DNA of 64,000 nucleotides from RGIG1681 sp045650505 (GCA_045650505.1 JAZRRE010000010.1:1-64000); one strand, 5' to 3'; numbered from the stretch's first letter, positions 32,367 through 41,505 are shown. The notes: a model not told the origin generated them from the letters alone. Numbers and translations are program-made.

Positions 32367-33383
32367 AACTTCAATAATGTTAAAACCAGCAGAACGAATC
32401 AGTCTGTTATAAACAGCGAGGGAAACGCCTGTGGTTTCAGGGCATCTCACAAACACTTGCTTTGCGTTTTCTTTGTCAAGTTCACGAAGCACCGCAAACA
32501 AGTTGTGGGCTTGTGATTTTGGGTCATCAATCTTTCCATAAGAAATTGCTGAAACAGGCATAAGTTTTTCTTCACCATCAAAACACATAACAAGAGTGTT
32601 TTCTTTTTTGTTGAGTTCAACAAATTTAACAAAGTTTTCAAGTGAGCCTTTCACAATGGTTACTTTTGCGTTTGGGGCATAGTGTTTATATTTCATTCCG
32701 GGAGAGCGAACAATGCTGTCTGCCTTCACGCCTTCTGTTACTTCTTTTGCGACTTTGACTTCTTTGTTTAAAACTTTTTCAATGTCTTCTTTTGTAACAA
32801 TTCCTGGGCGCAAGATGATAGGGGTTTCTTCAAGCACAGAAATAACGGTTGATTCAACACCTGCGTCACTTTCGCCACCATCAATAATGAGTGGAATTTT
32901 TCCATTCATATCGGCATAAACATCACTTGCGGTTGTTGGGCTTGGCTTTCCACTTAAATTCGCACTTGGGGCAGAAAAGGGAACACCAGAGCGTGAAATA
33001 ATTTCTCTTGCAATTTCGTTTGCCGGCATTCTAACACCAACACTGTCAAGCCCTGCAGAGGTTTCTTTGCAAACCTTATTTCCTTTAGGCATAATAATTG
33101 TGAGTGGACCTGGCCAAAATTTTTCTGCAAGTTTTTGTGCGTCAGCATTAAATTCACTCACAATTCCATCAAGCATATCGATGCTTGCAATGTGAACGAT
33201 TAGTGGGTTGTCGGCGGGTCTGCCTTTTGCTTCAAAAATCTTTTTGATGGCATTTCCGTTTGTTGCATCACCAGCAAGACCATAAACGGTTTCAGTTGGA
33301 ACAGCAACCACTTCGCCACACTTTAAAAGTTTGCAAGCAAGATTTATGCTTTCTTCATTTGGTTTTAATAATTTTGTTTCCAT
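32364..33383 (-). CDS. L-threonylcarbamoyladenylate synthase, Sua5 family
   Basis: ATG 33383 gives 339 residues; a GTG two codons upstream overlaps the region between -10 and start. The YrdC/TsaC-like domain has VAVPTETVYGLAGDATN near 28-44, KGRPADNPLIVHI, FWPGPLTIIM, and SAPSANLSGKPSPTTASDV. The C-terminal 130 residues are the extra Sua5 domain (GMKYKHYAPNAKVTIV...). It makes threonylcarbamoyl-AMP from threonine, bicarbonate and ATP for the t6A37 modification of ANN-decoding tRNAs. The promoter implies a leaderless mRNA. Confidence 0.93.
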   Translation of the reverse strand: METKLLKPNEESINLACKLLKCGEVVAVPTETVYGLAGDATNGNAIKKIFEAKGRPADNPLIVHIASIDMLDGIVSEFNADAQKLAEKFWPGPLTIIMPKGNKVCKETSAGLDSVGVRMPANEIAREIISRSGVPFSAPSANLSGKPSPTTASDVYADMNGKIPLIIDGGESDAGVESTVISVLEETPIILRPGIVTKEDIEKVLNKEVKVAKEVTEGVKADSIVRSPGMKYKHYAPNAKVTIVKGSLENFVKFVELNKKENTLVMCFDGEEKLMPVSAISYGKIDDPKSQAHNLFAVLRELDKENAKQVFVRCPETTGVSLAVYNRLIRSAGFNIIEV

Positions 33384-33389
33384 AAACAC

Positions 33390-33418
33390 ATTTTAGCATT
33401 ATTAGTAAATTTGTTCAA
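33390..33418 (-). promoter_or_regulatory. Promoter giving a leaderless Sua5 mRNA
   Basis: On the minus strand TTGAAC, 17-bp spacer, TAAAAT, then only GTGTTT before the ATG. No ribosome binding site is present. Confidence 0.6.
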
Positions 33419-33445
33419 TTATATTTTCACAAATAAAAATAAAAA

Positions 33446-33476
33446 ACTCACGAAATTTCGTGAGTTTTTGTTTTGG
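33446..33476 (-). terminator. Terminator of mntP (bidirectional)
   Basis: AAAAACTCACGAAA / TTTCGTGAGTTTTT perfect stem with tails on both sides. Confidence 0.8.
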
Positions 33477-33482
33477 TTTAGT

Positions 33483-34064
33483 TTAGAAAAATAAGTGTTC
33501 AATCAAGATTTTTGCACCGATTAAAACGATTACAAGTCCACCAAGAAAAGTTGCGATTTTTCTGTGTTTTTCACCACAGCGTTTGCCGATGAGTGCGCCA
33601 ACAAAACTTAAAGAGAAAGTGAAAATTCCAATAAGTGAAACGGCTAAAACAATGTTTGTTTCAACCATTGCAAATGTTACGCCAACTGCAAGTGCATCAA
33701 TGCTGGTTGCAATTGCAAGAAGAAGCATTTTTGAAATTGATAAATCATTTTTATCTTCTTCGTTGTCATCTGCTTCAAGTGGAAGTTCTTTCTTTGAAAG
33801 AGCTTCAATAATCATTTTTCCACCAATGAAGAGAAGAAGCACAAATGCAATCCAATGGTCGAATCGTTCAATCATTTCAGAAAACACGCTTCCAATAAGG
33901 AAACCGATTAGTGGCATTATCATTTGAAATAAACTAAACCAGATTCCGCAAAGTAGGGCAGTTTTTCGTGTTTTGCATGGGCACGATAATCCTTTGCAAA
34001 CTGAAACTGCAAATGCGTCCATTGACACGCCAACAGCAATAATAAGTAGTTCTAAAATTCCCAT
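33483..34064 (-). CDS. mntP: Manganese efflux pump MntP
   Basis: ATG 34064 (MGILELLIIAVGVSMDAFAVSVCKGL) with AAAGGAA upstream gives 193 residues; the longer frame adds an unrelated extension. Six membrane segments in two repeats of three, each repeat starting with the conserved acidic motif: SMDAFAVSVCKGL near residue 14 and TSIDALAVGVTFA in the second half. A central acidic loop (LEADDNEEDKN) separates them. It exports Mn2+ across the cytoplasmic membrane. No yybP-ykoY riboswitch can be recognised in the 180-bp gap upstream, unlike many mntP genes. Confidence 0.92.
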   Translation of the reverse strand: MGILELLIIAVGVSMDAFAVSVCKGLSCPCKTRKTALLCGIWFSLFQMIMPLIGFLIGSVFSEMIERFDHWIAFVLLLFIGGKMIIEALSKKELPLEADDNEEDKNDLSISKMLLLAIATSIDALAVGVTFAMVETNIVLAVSLIGIFTFSLSFVGALIGKRCGEKHRKIATFLGGLVIVLIGAKILIEHLFF

Positions 34065-34195
34065 AAAAATTCCTTTGTAAATTATACGATTAAAGTTTAG
34101 CAAAAATAAACAAAGAAAGCAAATTTTATTTAGCAGATTATTAAGTGTTTTTATATTCAAAAATTGACAAATTTTCAAATTAGCAAATTTTAAGT

Positions 34196-34225
34196 TTGAC
34201 TAGTTCAAAATTCGTTTGTTATACT
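34196..34225 (+). promoter_or_regulatory. Promoter of the metallophosphoesterase gene
   Basis: TTGACT, 18-bp spacer, TATACT; AGGGGGA follows ahead of ATG 34247. Confidence 0.7.
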
Positions 34226-34246
34226 TTTGTTAGAGTAGGGGGATTT

Positions 34247-35089
34247 ATGGCAAGAATTGCAGTAATTTCAGATATTCACGCTAATTTAGAGTCACTTAAA
34301 AGTGTTTTAGATGACATAAAGAAACAAAATATTGACCAGATTATTTGCCTTGGTGATATTATTGGCAAAGGTGTTAATGCGCATGAATGTATTAAGCTTG
34401 TTCGAAAGCACGCTGACATTGTGATTATGGGCAATGTTGATGAGCGTTTTTGCGAAAACCCTGAAGAGTTTAAAGATGACAAACTTGAACATATGAGAAT
34501 CTCTTTTAATCAGTCACTTATGACCGCCGAAGATATGGATTATCTTCGAAGTTTGCCTTATTCAACAGAGTTTTATTTGTCTGGCAATTTGGTTAGAATG
34601 TATCATTCAAACCCTAAATCGTTTAAAATTAACATAAACCATTTTGACACAAACTTTAAAAAGAAACTTAAAATGTTTGAACCGGGAGAGTTCACCATTT
34701 CAAACAAAATTGCTGACCTTGTTGTGTTTGGGCATTTGCATTATCAGTTTATGGAAAAGTTTTATAACCGAACACTTGTCAACTGTGGAAGTGTGGGAAA
34801 TTCTGGCTGTTTGATTCACGATGAAAAATATAACGCAGAGCCTCGTGAAATTGTGCAAGCGCATTATTTGATTTTAGAAGGCGAACTTGACAGTGAAGAT
34901 AAAAGTGATGAGTTAAGCATCATTTTTAGAAGTGTTAATTATGACATTGAAAAAGAACTTGAATCAGGGCTTAATAACCCTGAATTTGAAGATTATGAAA
35001 AAGAACTCAAAAAGGCAAGATATCGTTATATTCAAAGAGAAAAAGAAACCCTTAAAACATTTGGCTATAAGTTTGAAGATGAAAATTAA
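34247..35089 (+). CDS. Metallophosphoesterase
   Basis: ATG 34247 with a strong AGGGGG site gives 280 residues. The calcineurin-like metal-binding motifs are complete: ISDIHANLESL (5-15), LGDIIGKG, GNVDE, and FGHLHYQF with CGSVGNSG afterwards. This places it with the YfcE/MJ0936-like phosphodiesterases, cytosolic enzymes using two metal ions. A C-terminal acidic, coiled-coil-like extension of about 80 residues (YEKELKKARYRYIQREKET) is longer than usual. The physiological substrate is unknown. Monocistronic. Confidence 0.85.
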   Translation: MARIAVISDIHANLESLKSVLDDIKKQNIDQIICLGDIIGKGVNAHECIKLVRKHADIVIMGNVDERFCENPEEFKDDKLEHMRISFNQSLMTAEDMDYLRSLPYSTEFYLSGNLVRMYHSNPKSFKININHFDTNFKKKLKMFEPGEFTISNKIADLVVFGHLHYQFMEKFYNRTLVNCGSVGNSGCLIHDEKYNAEPREIVQAHYLILEGELDSEDKSDELSIIFRSVNYDIEKELESGLNNPEFEDYEKELKKARYRYIQREKETLKTFGYKFEDEN

Positions 35090-35117
35090 AAAGACGGAAA
35101 ACTTCCGTCTTTTTTTT
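35088..35117 (+). terminator. Bidirectional terminator
   Basis: AAAAAGACGGAA / TTCCGTCTTTTT with a short loop, between the metallophosphoesterase gene and the convergent small gene. Confidence 0.8.
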
Positions 35118-35119
35118 GT

Positions 35120-35428
35120 TTAGCAGTAGCCGTCTTGACCTGGTTTGCTTGGGTCAGAGTAAAGATTTTTATATGTGTTTAAATTTGTGAGAGTTTCTTT
35201 TTCAACTTTGTTAAATTGAGTTAAAATGTTTTCAAGCAAATCGTTAAGAGCAGTGCCTTTATAATGTGTGCTTAAAAATTCAAGTTCTGATTTGATGATT
35301 TTGTAAAGATTGAATTTGTCTTGAACTCTAAAATTATCTTTTGAAATTGAAATGAGTTGTGAAGAAACATTTACGCAAATGTTATATGCTTCAATATCTG
35401 AAAGCATTGGAATATTATTTTCGTTCAT
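35120..35428 (-). CDS. Small hypothetical protein
   Basis: 102 residues, soluble and helical (MNENNIPMLSDIEAYNICVNVSSQLISISKD...), with a polar tail ending in DPSKPGQDGYC. AGGAGGGC sits ahead of the ATG, so it is translated. No motif is recognised. It lies alone between a shared terminator and the tRNA-Asn promoter region on the other strand. Confidence 0.6.
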   Translation of the reverse strand: MNENNIPMLSDIEAYNICVNVSSQLISISKDNFRVQDKFNLYKIIKSELEFLSTHYKGTALNDLLENILTQFNKVEKETLTNLNTYKNLYSDPSKPGQDGYC

Positions 35429-35566
35429 AATATAGCCCTCCTGAATTTAGCATCAGTATAAGAAACGAAAAGTTTGTTGTCAATATATGATTAGTTTTAT
35501 TTATAGTGGGGAATAATATGATAAAAATGGGTGATAAAAATTTTTTAAAAAAATTGATAAAAAGTG

Positions 35567-35595
35567 TTGCATTATTTTAAAAGGTGTTATATAAT
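35567..35595 (+). promoter_or_regulatory. Promoter of tRNA-Asn
   Basis: TTGCAT, 17-bp spacer, TATAAT. The short leader holds a hairpin, ATTGTTC / GAACAAT, before the tRNA. Confidence 0.7.
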
Positions 35596-35629
35596 ACCAT
35601 TGTTCGCTTGAAGAACAATAACTTAATAT

Positions 35630-35704
35630 TCCCCAGTAGCTCAGTGGTGGAGCACTCGACTGTTAATCGATAGGCCGTAGGTTCGAACCCTACCTGGGGA
35701 GCCA
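35630..35704 (+). tRNA. tRNA-Asn (anticodon GUU)
   Basis: 75 bases including encoded CCA. Acceptor arms TCCCCAG / CTGGGGA, D-arm AGCTCAGTGGTGGAGC, anticodon loop with GTT between TCGAC-type arms, and T-arm GTAGGTTCGAACCCTAC. A terminator follows directly. Confidence 0.97.
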
Positions 35705-35707
35705 AAT

Positions 35708-35736
35708 TGGAAGACTGAAAGGTCTTCCTTTTTTTG
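35708..35736 (+). terminator. Terminator of tRNA-Asn
   Basis: GGAAGAC / GTCTTCC stem and a T run, four bases after the CCA. Confidence 0.75.
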
Positions 35737-35800
35737 TGGAAATTTTATTGGATTGATTTTAGTGTGAAAATATGGTATAATGAAATTAGGAGGGTTTGTT

Positions 35801-37195
35801 ATGAGTGTAAGTGATAATATTGCATTATTTAATTCGAAAATTGACAAAACCTATTGGACAGAACAGGTGATAAACAATCACACAATTGCAGTTCTTTCTG
35901 ATGAAAATTATTATAAACTTTTGCAAAAACCTTATGTTAAAGTGGGGGAAAACAGCGGAACAGCAACCAGATTTAGCACAAATAATTTTGCAGAATATTT
36001 TGTTTGCAGGAAAACAGAAGATACTGTTGCGGTTGTAAACTCTGTGAAAACACAAGGTTCGATTCCAACAAAAATTTCTATTGCAACATATTATGCATAT
36101 TTTGATGAAAGAGAGAGTGCACGAAAAATTGCAATTTTGAACAGGTTTGACCAAACAGGGCACCCTCACGAAAATCATTTAGATGTTTATGGCTATGCTC
36201 CAACATCAAAAGAGTATGCTTTTTATAAAAAATATTTGGCTGATATTGTGATTCCTGATGCTGGAGGCGAAAAATATCAAGTTAAGTTGCCACATATGCA
36301 TTTCAACACAAGAAGTCAAACTTTGAGATTCAATCATCACGACAAGGCAAATGCTATTAGTATTGAAAAATTGATGGAATATATTGCTGATTTGAAGGCT
36401 GAAATTGACCCATCGGCTATTATCAATAATGTTGATATGGGTATGCCTTTTCTTGATTTAAAAAATGCAAAACTCACATACTCTTCAACAATGCTTTCAG
36501 CACTTAACAATATTGTTGGTTTTTTTGAGGCAGAACAAAGAATTCGACCAGATAAATTTACGGAGTATGAAAAAGAAACAGTTAATTTAATGAAGTCTTT
36601 AATCAATATTGACCCTGATTCATATATTAGCAGTGCAACACATGCACCAACACCAGTTTCAGGCCCTTCTGGCGGGCCGGTTTCAACACCAACCGGCAGT
36701 GGTTCAACAGATTCAACCGGTGGCGGTTCGGGTTCATCTTCAACTGTTTCAGGGCCGGCTTCAAGACTTCGCGATGATGACATAAGATATATCATTAGTG
36801 AACTTCCTGTGCTTGATGATTTAAGACTTGTTGAACTTTATGAAGTTAAGGCAGAACTTTCAAGGTATGTTAGATATCTTGAAAAAGATGGTAAAGAGAT
36901 TTATAGGGAAGCAGGTGGTGAATCTTTACAAAGAAGAAATAGAGAAGGCGAAGAACAACGAAAAATTTATAAGGCTTATTTGAAATATGTTAAGGGATTG
37001 ATTAATCTTGAATCAATTTCAAAAGACCTTAAAAAATATATGATGATTTATAATTTTTTGAACGAAAGAGACAATTTGCTTATGAGTTTTGTTTCAAAAG
37101 AATTGCTTAAAAATTTAACGGTTAACATTAAAACCCCAAGCAATTTTGAAAAAGGAGGCGTTAATTATGACCCAACAGAAAGTCAACCTTATTAG
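35801..37195 (+). CDS. Hypothetical protein with Ser/Gly/Pro linker
   Basis: ATG 35801 follows AGGAGGG. 464 residues in three parts: an N-terminal domain of about 285 residues with His-rich segments (HPHENHLDVYGY, MHFNTRSQTLRFNHHD), a low-complexity linker rich in Pro, Ser, Gly and Thr (about 287-322), and a C-terminal helical, charged domain (RYIISELPVLDDLRLVELYEVKAELSRYV...). No signal peptide or membrane segment. The linker is locally GC-richer than the rest of the gene. The next gene starts inside its last codons. I do not recognise the family; it belongs to a set of lineage-specific genes in this stretch. Confidence 0.6.
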   Translation: MSVSDNIALFNSKIDKTYWTEQVINNHTIAVLSDENYYKLLQKPYVKVGENSGTATRFSTNNFAEYFVCRKTEDTVAVVNSVKTQGSIPTKISIATYYAYFDERESARKIAILNRFDQTGHPHENHLDVYGYAPTSKEYAFYKKYLADIVIPDAGGEKYQVKLPHMHFNTRSQTLRFNHHDKANAISIEKLMEYIADLKAEIDPSAIINNVDMGMPFLDLKNAKLTYSSTMLSALNNIVGFFEAEQRIRPDKFTEYEKETVNLMKSLINIDPDSYISSATHAPTPVSGPSGGPVSTPTGSGSTDSTGGGSGSSSTVSGPASRLRDDDIRYIISELPVLDDLRLVELYEVKAELSRYVRYLEKDGKEIYREAGGESLQRRNREGEEQRKIYKAYLKYVKGLINLESISKDLKKYMMIYNFLNERDNLLMSFVSKELLKNLTVNIKTPSNFEKGGVNYDPTESQPY

Positions 37196-37520
37196 TGAAT
37201 TGAAAAAACTGAAAACTGTTGCAAATTGTTATGAATATTATGAATATATTAAGATTGATACAACTTGCTCAATTGAATATAGTCACGAATTTTTAACTTT
37301 ATATGCAAAACAAAATGGAAATGATATTTTAATTTCTGATTTAAATGAAATTTTAGAAGATGCCGATTATTATAAGCTTGCAGATGAAGACGTTAAAAAT
37401 GTTGCAGAAAAAAATGGTTTAGATTTTGATGGGGTTTCAATTTTTAAAACCATTACCATTAAAGAATTGGCTAAAACCATTGATAGTTTTTTCAATGTTG
37501 TTAAGGCTTTGAAATTATAA
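37167..37520 (+). CDS. Small hypothetical protein, coupled to the upstream gene
   Basis: ATG 37167 follows GGAGG, which itself lies in the 3' end of the upstream gene; the two frames overlap by 29 bp. 117 residues, acidic, soluble and helical (YYEYIKIDTTCSIEYSHEF..., LAKTIDSFFNVVKALKL). No motif recognised. The overlap implies the two proteins are made in fixed ratio and may work together. Confidence 0.6.
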   Translation: MTQQKVNLISELKKLKTVANCYEYYEYIKIDTTCSIEYSHEFLTLYAKQNGNDILISDLNEILEDADYYKLADEDVKNVAEKNGLDFDGVSIFKTITIKELAKTIDSFFNVVKALKL

Positions 37521-37552
37521 AAAAAGAAGACCATTTGGTCTTCTTTTTACAT
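37518..37552. terminator. Bidirectional terminator
   Basis: AAAAAGAAGACCA / TGGTCTTCTTTTT stem shared by convergent genes. Confidence 0.8.
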
Positions 37553-38464
37553 TCCTAAATCTTTGCCGATGGTGTTTTGATTATATTCCCAAAGGCGATT
37601 TATTGGGTCAATAATTTTATTTTTTGATTTGCCGTGAAGATGTTTTTCTTTAACGGCTTGTTTTATGTCGGCGGGAAAGTCGTGTTTTAAAGCACTTATC
37701 AAGGTTTCAAGGTTGTGTTTTGAAAGAACACCATCTTGAATAAGCTCACGAATGTCTTTCACTCTTTGCATATAATTTATGTGGTCGTATTTTTGCTGTG
37801 GAGTTGCACTTTCATAAGGTATAAGCAAAAAGTTTGAAAAGTCATCTTTGCCGCCATCACAATGAAAATATATGGCCATTTGTTCAATGTCAAAAGTGAT
37901 AACTCCTTCATATTTGTCGGCATATTTAGATTTATAAAAGAAATAGTTTCTTGTGTGTCTATCGATATCGGTTCGAAGTTCATCTATTAAAAACACATTT
38001 TTAAGTTGGTCTAAACAATCTGGTGTCATAAAATTTAAAAGTCTGTTTATAAGGTTTGTGTCATAAAAGATATCCCATTTGTTTTTGCCAAAAAAATCTT
38101 TTACAATTTGGCTATATTCATAATCACAGCCAGCAAGAATGGTGTAAAGAAAATCTATGCTTGAAATGTCTTGCTGAAGGGTTGATGAGTTTTGTTTATC
38201 GTTATCGTGAATCAAGTGAATTTGTGGGGTCAAAATGCCAATGTCGTTATACATTGTTGATGATGCCATTCCTGCAAGGGCAGATTGATTGTCGGTCTGT
38301 TTAAAAATAAAATGGTTTGGTGCGTTTGGAATTTGTATTTTTTTTGTTGAAAGACTTAAGTTTTCAATGGTTCTAACAAATCTTGATTCTTTTTTTGAAC
38401 CTAAAATTTTTGCTGAATCTTCAACACTTTTGCTATTTAAAAATTCTGCAATTTTCTTTTCCAT
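37547..38464 (-). CDS. HipA/PI3K-like kinase-fold protein (tentative)
   Basis: ATG 38464 is fixed by AAGGAGG six bases upstream. 305 residues. In the middle, FLIDELRTDIDRHTRNYFFYK followed by GVITFDIEQMAIYF resembles the catalytic loop (D-x-D-R-H-x-x-N) and metal-binding Asp of HipA- and PI3K-type kinases. A helical C-terminus ends in RLWEYNQNTIGKDLGM. The N-terminal nucleotide-binding region is not obvious. It could phosphorylate a protein or small molecule, or be an inactive relative. No hipB-like partner is adjacent. Confidence 0.45.
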   Translation of the reverse strand: MEKKIAEFLNSKSVEDSAKILGSKKESRFVRTIENLSLSTKKIQIPNAPNHFIFKQTDNQSALAGMASSTMYNDIGILTPQIHLIHDNDKQNSSTLQQDISSIDFLYTILAGCDYEYSQIVKDFFGKNKWDIFYDTNLINRLLNFMTPDCLDQLKNVFLIDELRTDIDRHTRNYFFYKSKYADKYEGVITFDIEQMAIYFHCDGGKDDFSNFLLIPYESATPQQKYDHINYMQRVKDIRELIQDGVLSKHNLETLISALKHDFPADIKQAVKEKHLHGKSKNKIIDPINRLWEYNQNTIGKDLGM

Positions 38465-38605
38465 TTGCACCTCCTTTTAGTTTAAGATATTTTACAATCA
38501 AAACAACCTCGTGTCAATATGGAATGTGTTTTAAATATTGAGAAAAGTTTTGATTTGTGGTATAATGTTATTATCAAATATATCGGTTAAGATTGGAGAA
38601 GTTTT

Positions 38606-40123
38606 ATGGATATTAAAACCATATTGAAAGATTCGAATTTTATTGATTTTGTTGACGATGTTTCAAAGATGAAAATTGATATTTTTGAAACCGTTGACAA
38701 AAGTCGTGGTTTTGGAATAACTCGTTCAAAGTTTAGAGTTTCTTATGATAAAGTGATTGAAAATTCTAATATTTATTGCGATTGTTATAATTTTTATGTT
38801 AAGGCTATGCAAAACTTGAAAGATTTATATTCCTCTTATACTGCAGAGTTTGCAACCATTGATGATTTTGCAGAGGCTTTATTTGAAAAGTTAAAAAATT
38901 ATGTTGTGAACTCAAATGTTTTGCCATCTAATAACAATGCTTCAAAAAGAGTGTTGAGCCCAACAGAAAAGACATATTATGATGGTAAAAAACTTGATTA
39001 TTTAAAACTTGTTTTAACGCAGGTTATTCCTGAACTAAACACTTTGTCGGCAGTTAAAGTTTTAGAAAATGCTAGTGCTGAAGAAATTGCAAACTTTATT
39101 GATGAGGCAGAATTAAAGGTTGATGAGATTATCGATGCGTTGGGCAAGGATAAAACAAACACCAAGATTAGAAATACAATTTTGCATGAATATCTTGTGA
39201 CTTATCTTCCAGAATCATTTATGCAAGGTGATAATCTTGCAACACAAAAGATTGAAATTAACACAACTAGATTTAGTGGCAAAGACCCAAAGTATGCTGC
39301 AACTCCAGGGCATCTTAAATCACTTGCATTTTTAGAAAATTTTATCTTGGCAAACAAACTTGGACTCACCGCAAAAAATATTGCATTTGATGGGTTTAGA
39401 TTTTTTGATTTAACAACAGGAAATTCAATTGGTGTTAACACAAGAAATTTGCATAGCACAATGCTCTCAAACGCAGACAGATATTTGCAATCTAACTTTG
39501 TTTTAGATGAAGATTTTGCAAGAGCACTTTTAACACTTCCAAAGAAGTTTTCTAAAATTCGTGGAAAAGATTGTGTTCAAACAACCACAGTTGTTGATGG
39601 TGACACCATTGAAACAACAAAACTTCTTTATCGTAAAAAATTTGTTACTCACGACCCAATCAGAACAAAGGCTTTTCATTTAAATTTAGAACTTGGAAAT
39701 TTCTGCAAGGTTAGAGAAGTTAATAAAACAAAGGGCACATATAGTTATATGTTGTTTTATTATCCAGACCAAGAGGGAGAACAACCAATTCAACTTTTTA
39801 GAATTGATAAGGTTGAGAGTACTTTTAAAGGTGCTCCGGCAAGTCATAATTTGAGAGGTAAAGAAAAAATAGAAACAACACTTCATGCTCACACATATAA
39901 TCTTATTGATGCAACACTTAAAAATTATACAAAAGATGAAAGTTTGGGAAAAATGGATTTGAGTCATATTTTTTCTGACACAAGTGATTTGGATAGAAAA
40001 ATTATTGAAGAATACTTTGATTGTTTTTGCGGAATTCACGGTCAACATTTAAGAAGAGTGAATCAGGCAAAGTTTGCGGGTTATTTTGGAAAATATGAGC
40101 CCGTTGAGTATGGTTTTGATTAA
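38606..40123 (+). CDS. Hypothetical protein
   Basis: 505 residues, soluble, mixed helix and strand, with a TGGTATAAT promoter and GGAGAAG ahead of the ATG. No motif is recognised. Charged segments alternate with aromatic ones; the C-terminal half includes SHNLRGKEKIETTLHAHTYNLIDATLKNY, and the protein ends with a short HGQHLRRVNQAKF tail. Its length, base composition and codon style match the neighbouring chromosomal genes rather than the defence island. It is flanked by its own terminator. Confidence 0.6.
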   Translation: MDIKTILKDSNFIDFVDDVSKMKIDIFETVDKSRGFGITRSKFRVSYDKVIENSNIYCDCYNFYVKAMQNLKDLYSSYTAEFATIDDFAEALFEKLKNYVVNSNVLPSNNNASKRVLSPTEKTYYDGKKLDYLKLVLTQVIPELNTLSAVKVLENASAEEIANFIDEAELKVDEIIDALGKDKTNTKIRNTILHEYLVTYLPESFMQGDNLATQKIEINTTRFSGKDPKYAATPGHLKSLAFLENFILANKLGLTAKNIAFDGFRFFDLTTGNSIGVNTRNLHSTMLSNADRYLQSNFVLDEDFARALLTLPKKFSKIRGKDCVQTTTVVDGDTIETTKLLYRKKFVTHDPIRTKAFHLNLELGNFCKVREVNKTKGTYSYMLFYYPDQEGEQPIQLFRIDKVESTFKGAPASHNLRGKEKIETTLHAHTYNLIDATLKNYTKDESLGKMDLSHIFSDTSDLDRKIIEEYFDCFCGIHGQHLRRVNQAKFAGYFGKYEPVEYGFD

Positions 40124-40126
40124 TAA

Positions 40127-40157
40127 AAAAGGAAGACTGAAGAGTCTTCCTTTTTTT
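40127..40157 (+). terminator. Terminator
   Basis: GGAAGACT / AGTCTTCC stem with a T run after the 505-residue gene. Confidence 0.8.
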
Positions 40158-40221
40158 GTTTGACATATAAATTTGTTTTTTGCAATAATGAAAGCGAAAA
40201 ATAAACAAAAGAGGTTTTTAT

Positions 40222-40731
40222 ATGAGCAAAATAAAAAGTTTTTTTAAGCACAAATTTGTTATTGTGGCACTTTGCATTTTTCTTTCTGGTGTTGCAACTT
40301 TTAGTGTTTTGCAAATGATTCCAAGAGCAGCAAGTTACACAAGTTTGGTTGAAATGACAGTTATGGAACAAGAGTTTGAAATGAAAGTTAAATTTAAAGG
40401 TGGAAAGATTGTTACAACAAACAAGATAGGTGACGGAGAAGAAACTGTGGTTTCTGAAAAAGATTATGAAATTACAGATGGCGAGCTTTATGTTGAAGGT
40501 GAAAAATGGGGCGAAATTGATGTTTATGGAATACACATAAAATCAGGAATCGTTTTTAACGGAAAGGCTGCTGATGTGGGTTATGAGTGCAAACCTGCAA
40601 AAATTGCAAGAATTGTTTCATTTGGTTTTATTGCACTTGGTGGTTTGATGCTTGGACTTGCTGTTTATGTTGGTGTTACAAAAAAGCCAAAGGTAAGCAA
40701 GACAATATCAGGAACATCAGAACAACAATAA
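40222..40731 (+). CDS. Two-span membrane protein
   Basis: 169 residues. An N-terminal membrane segment (FVIVALCIFLSGVATFSVLQM, about 11-31) and a C-terminal one (IVSFGFIALGGLMLGLAVYVGV, about 131-152) flank a strand-rich, charged extracytoplasmic domain of about 100 residues. The tail is short and basic. AAAGAGG precedes the ATG. No family recognised; size and topology recur in several nearby genes. Confidence 0.65.
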   Translation: MSKIKSFFKHKFVIVALCIFLSGVATFSVLQMIPRAASYTSLVEMTVMEQEFEMKVKFKGGKIVTTNKIGDGEETVVSEKDYEITDGELYVEGEKWGEIDVYGIHIKSGIVFNGKAADVGYECKPAKIARIVSFGFIALGGLMLGLAVYVGVTKKPKVSKTISGTSEQQ

Positions 40732-40736
40732 ATTAG

Positions 40737-40766
40737 AAAGAAGACCAGATTTCCTGGTCTTTTTAT
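40737..40766 (+). terminator. Terminator
   Basis: AAGACCAG / CTGGTCTT stem and T run. Confidence 0.75.
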
Positions 40767-40861
40767 TTGGCTTATAAAAGTGCTATATTTTTTTGCGTTT
40801 AAATATTTTCAAAAATACTATATACAAAGTGGCATAAATAATGTATAATCAAATTTATATT

Positions 40862-41476
40862 ATGAAAAATGTAAGAATTAAATTAATTAAAGAAGAACAC
40901 AGACCGATTGTTTTTGAATTGCTTTCAAAGCTTAAAGAACATTCAGATGAAAGTTTTAAGCATAGCATTGATGTTGCAGATAAATCGCTTGCACTTGCAA
41001 GGGTTCTTGGCATTAAAGGTGTTCATTTAGAAAGGTTATATGTTGCAAGTTTGCTTCACGATATTGGAAAAACTTGTGTTGATAGGGAAATTTTGCATAA
41101 AGAAAATGCAAACGAAGAAGAAAGAGAATATATTAGAGTGGTTCACATTGAAGGAACAAGGGCTATTTTAAGTGAATATTTTGATAAAGAACTTGTTGAC
41201 CTTGCTGCTCATCATCATGAAAGACTCAATAGTTCAGGTTATCCAATGCACTTAAATGCAAACAAACTTGGTCTTTTAGATAGAGTTTTGCAGGTTGCCG
41301 ATGTTACAAGTGCTCTTGAAATGAGCAGATGTTATAAAGATGCATATGCTCCAGAGCAAGTGATTGAAATTCTTGATAAACTTGTTAGTCGTGGAGAACT
41401 TGACAAGAGATGTGTTTTAGAAATTGAAAGGCTTTTTTTAAAACCGATTCGTGATAAATCACAAATGATATCATAA
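40862..41476 (+). CDS. HD-domain (HD-GYP-like) phosphohydrolase
   Basis: ATG 40862 is preferred because the ATG at 40841 would run through a TATAAT at 40844-40849. 204 residues. The metal-binding motifs are present: KHSIDVADKSLALA, SLLHDIGKTCVD, HHHERLNSSGYP and QVADVTSALEM. The HHERxxxxGYP pattern is that of HD-GYP proteins, many of which degrade cyclic di-GMP, but the domain is short and stands alone without a sensor, so another nucleotide or phosphate ester is equally possible. Confidence 0.8.
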   Translation: MKNVRIKLIKEEHRPIVFELLSKLKEHSDESFKHSIDVADKSLALARVLGIKGVHLERLYVASLLHDIGKTCVDREILHKENANEEEREYIRVVHIEGTRAILSEYFDKELVDLAAHHHERLNSSGYPMHLNANKLGLLDRVLQVADVTSALEMSRCYKDAYAPEQVIEILDKLVSRGELDKRCVLEIERLFLKPIRDKSQMIS

Positions 41477-41505
41477 AAACACAGGTACTTGCCTGTGTTT
41501 TTTGT
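41475..41505 (+). terminator. Terminator of the HD gene
   Basis: AAAACACAGGTA / TGCCTGTGTTTT stem followed by T's. Confidence 0.75.

Noticed and set aside
34065..34195. yybP-ykoY manganese riboswitch ahead of mntP
   Set aside because: No conserved stem or loop motifs are visible in the AT-rich gap.
40841..40861. Upstream ATG start for the HD gene
   Set aside because: The seven added codons run through a TATAAT and have no ribosome binding site.
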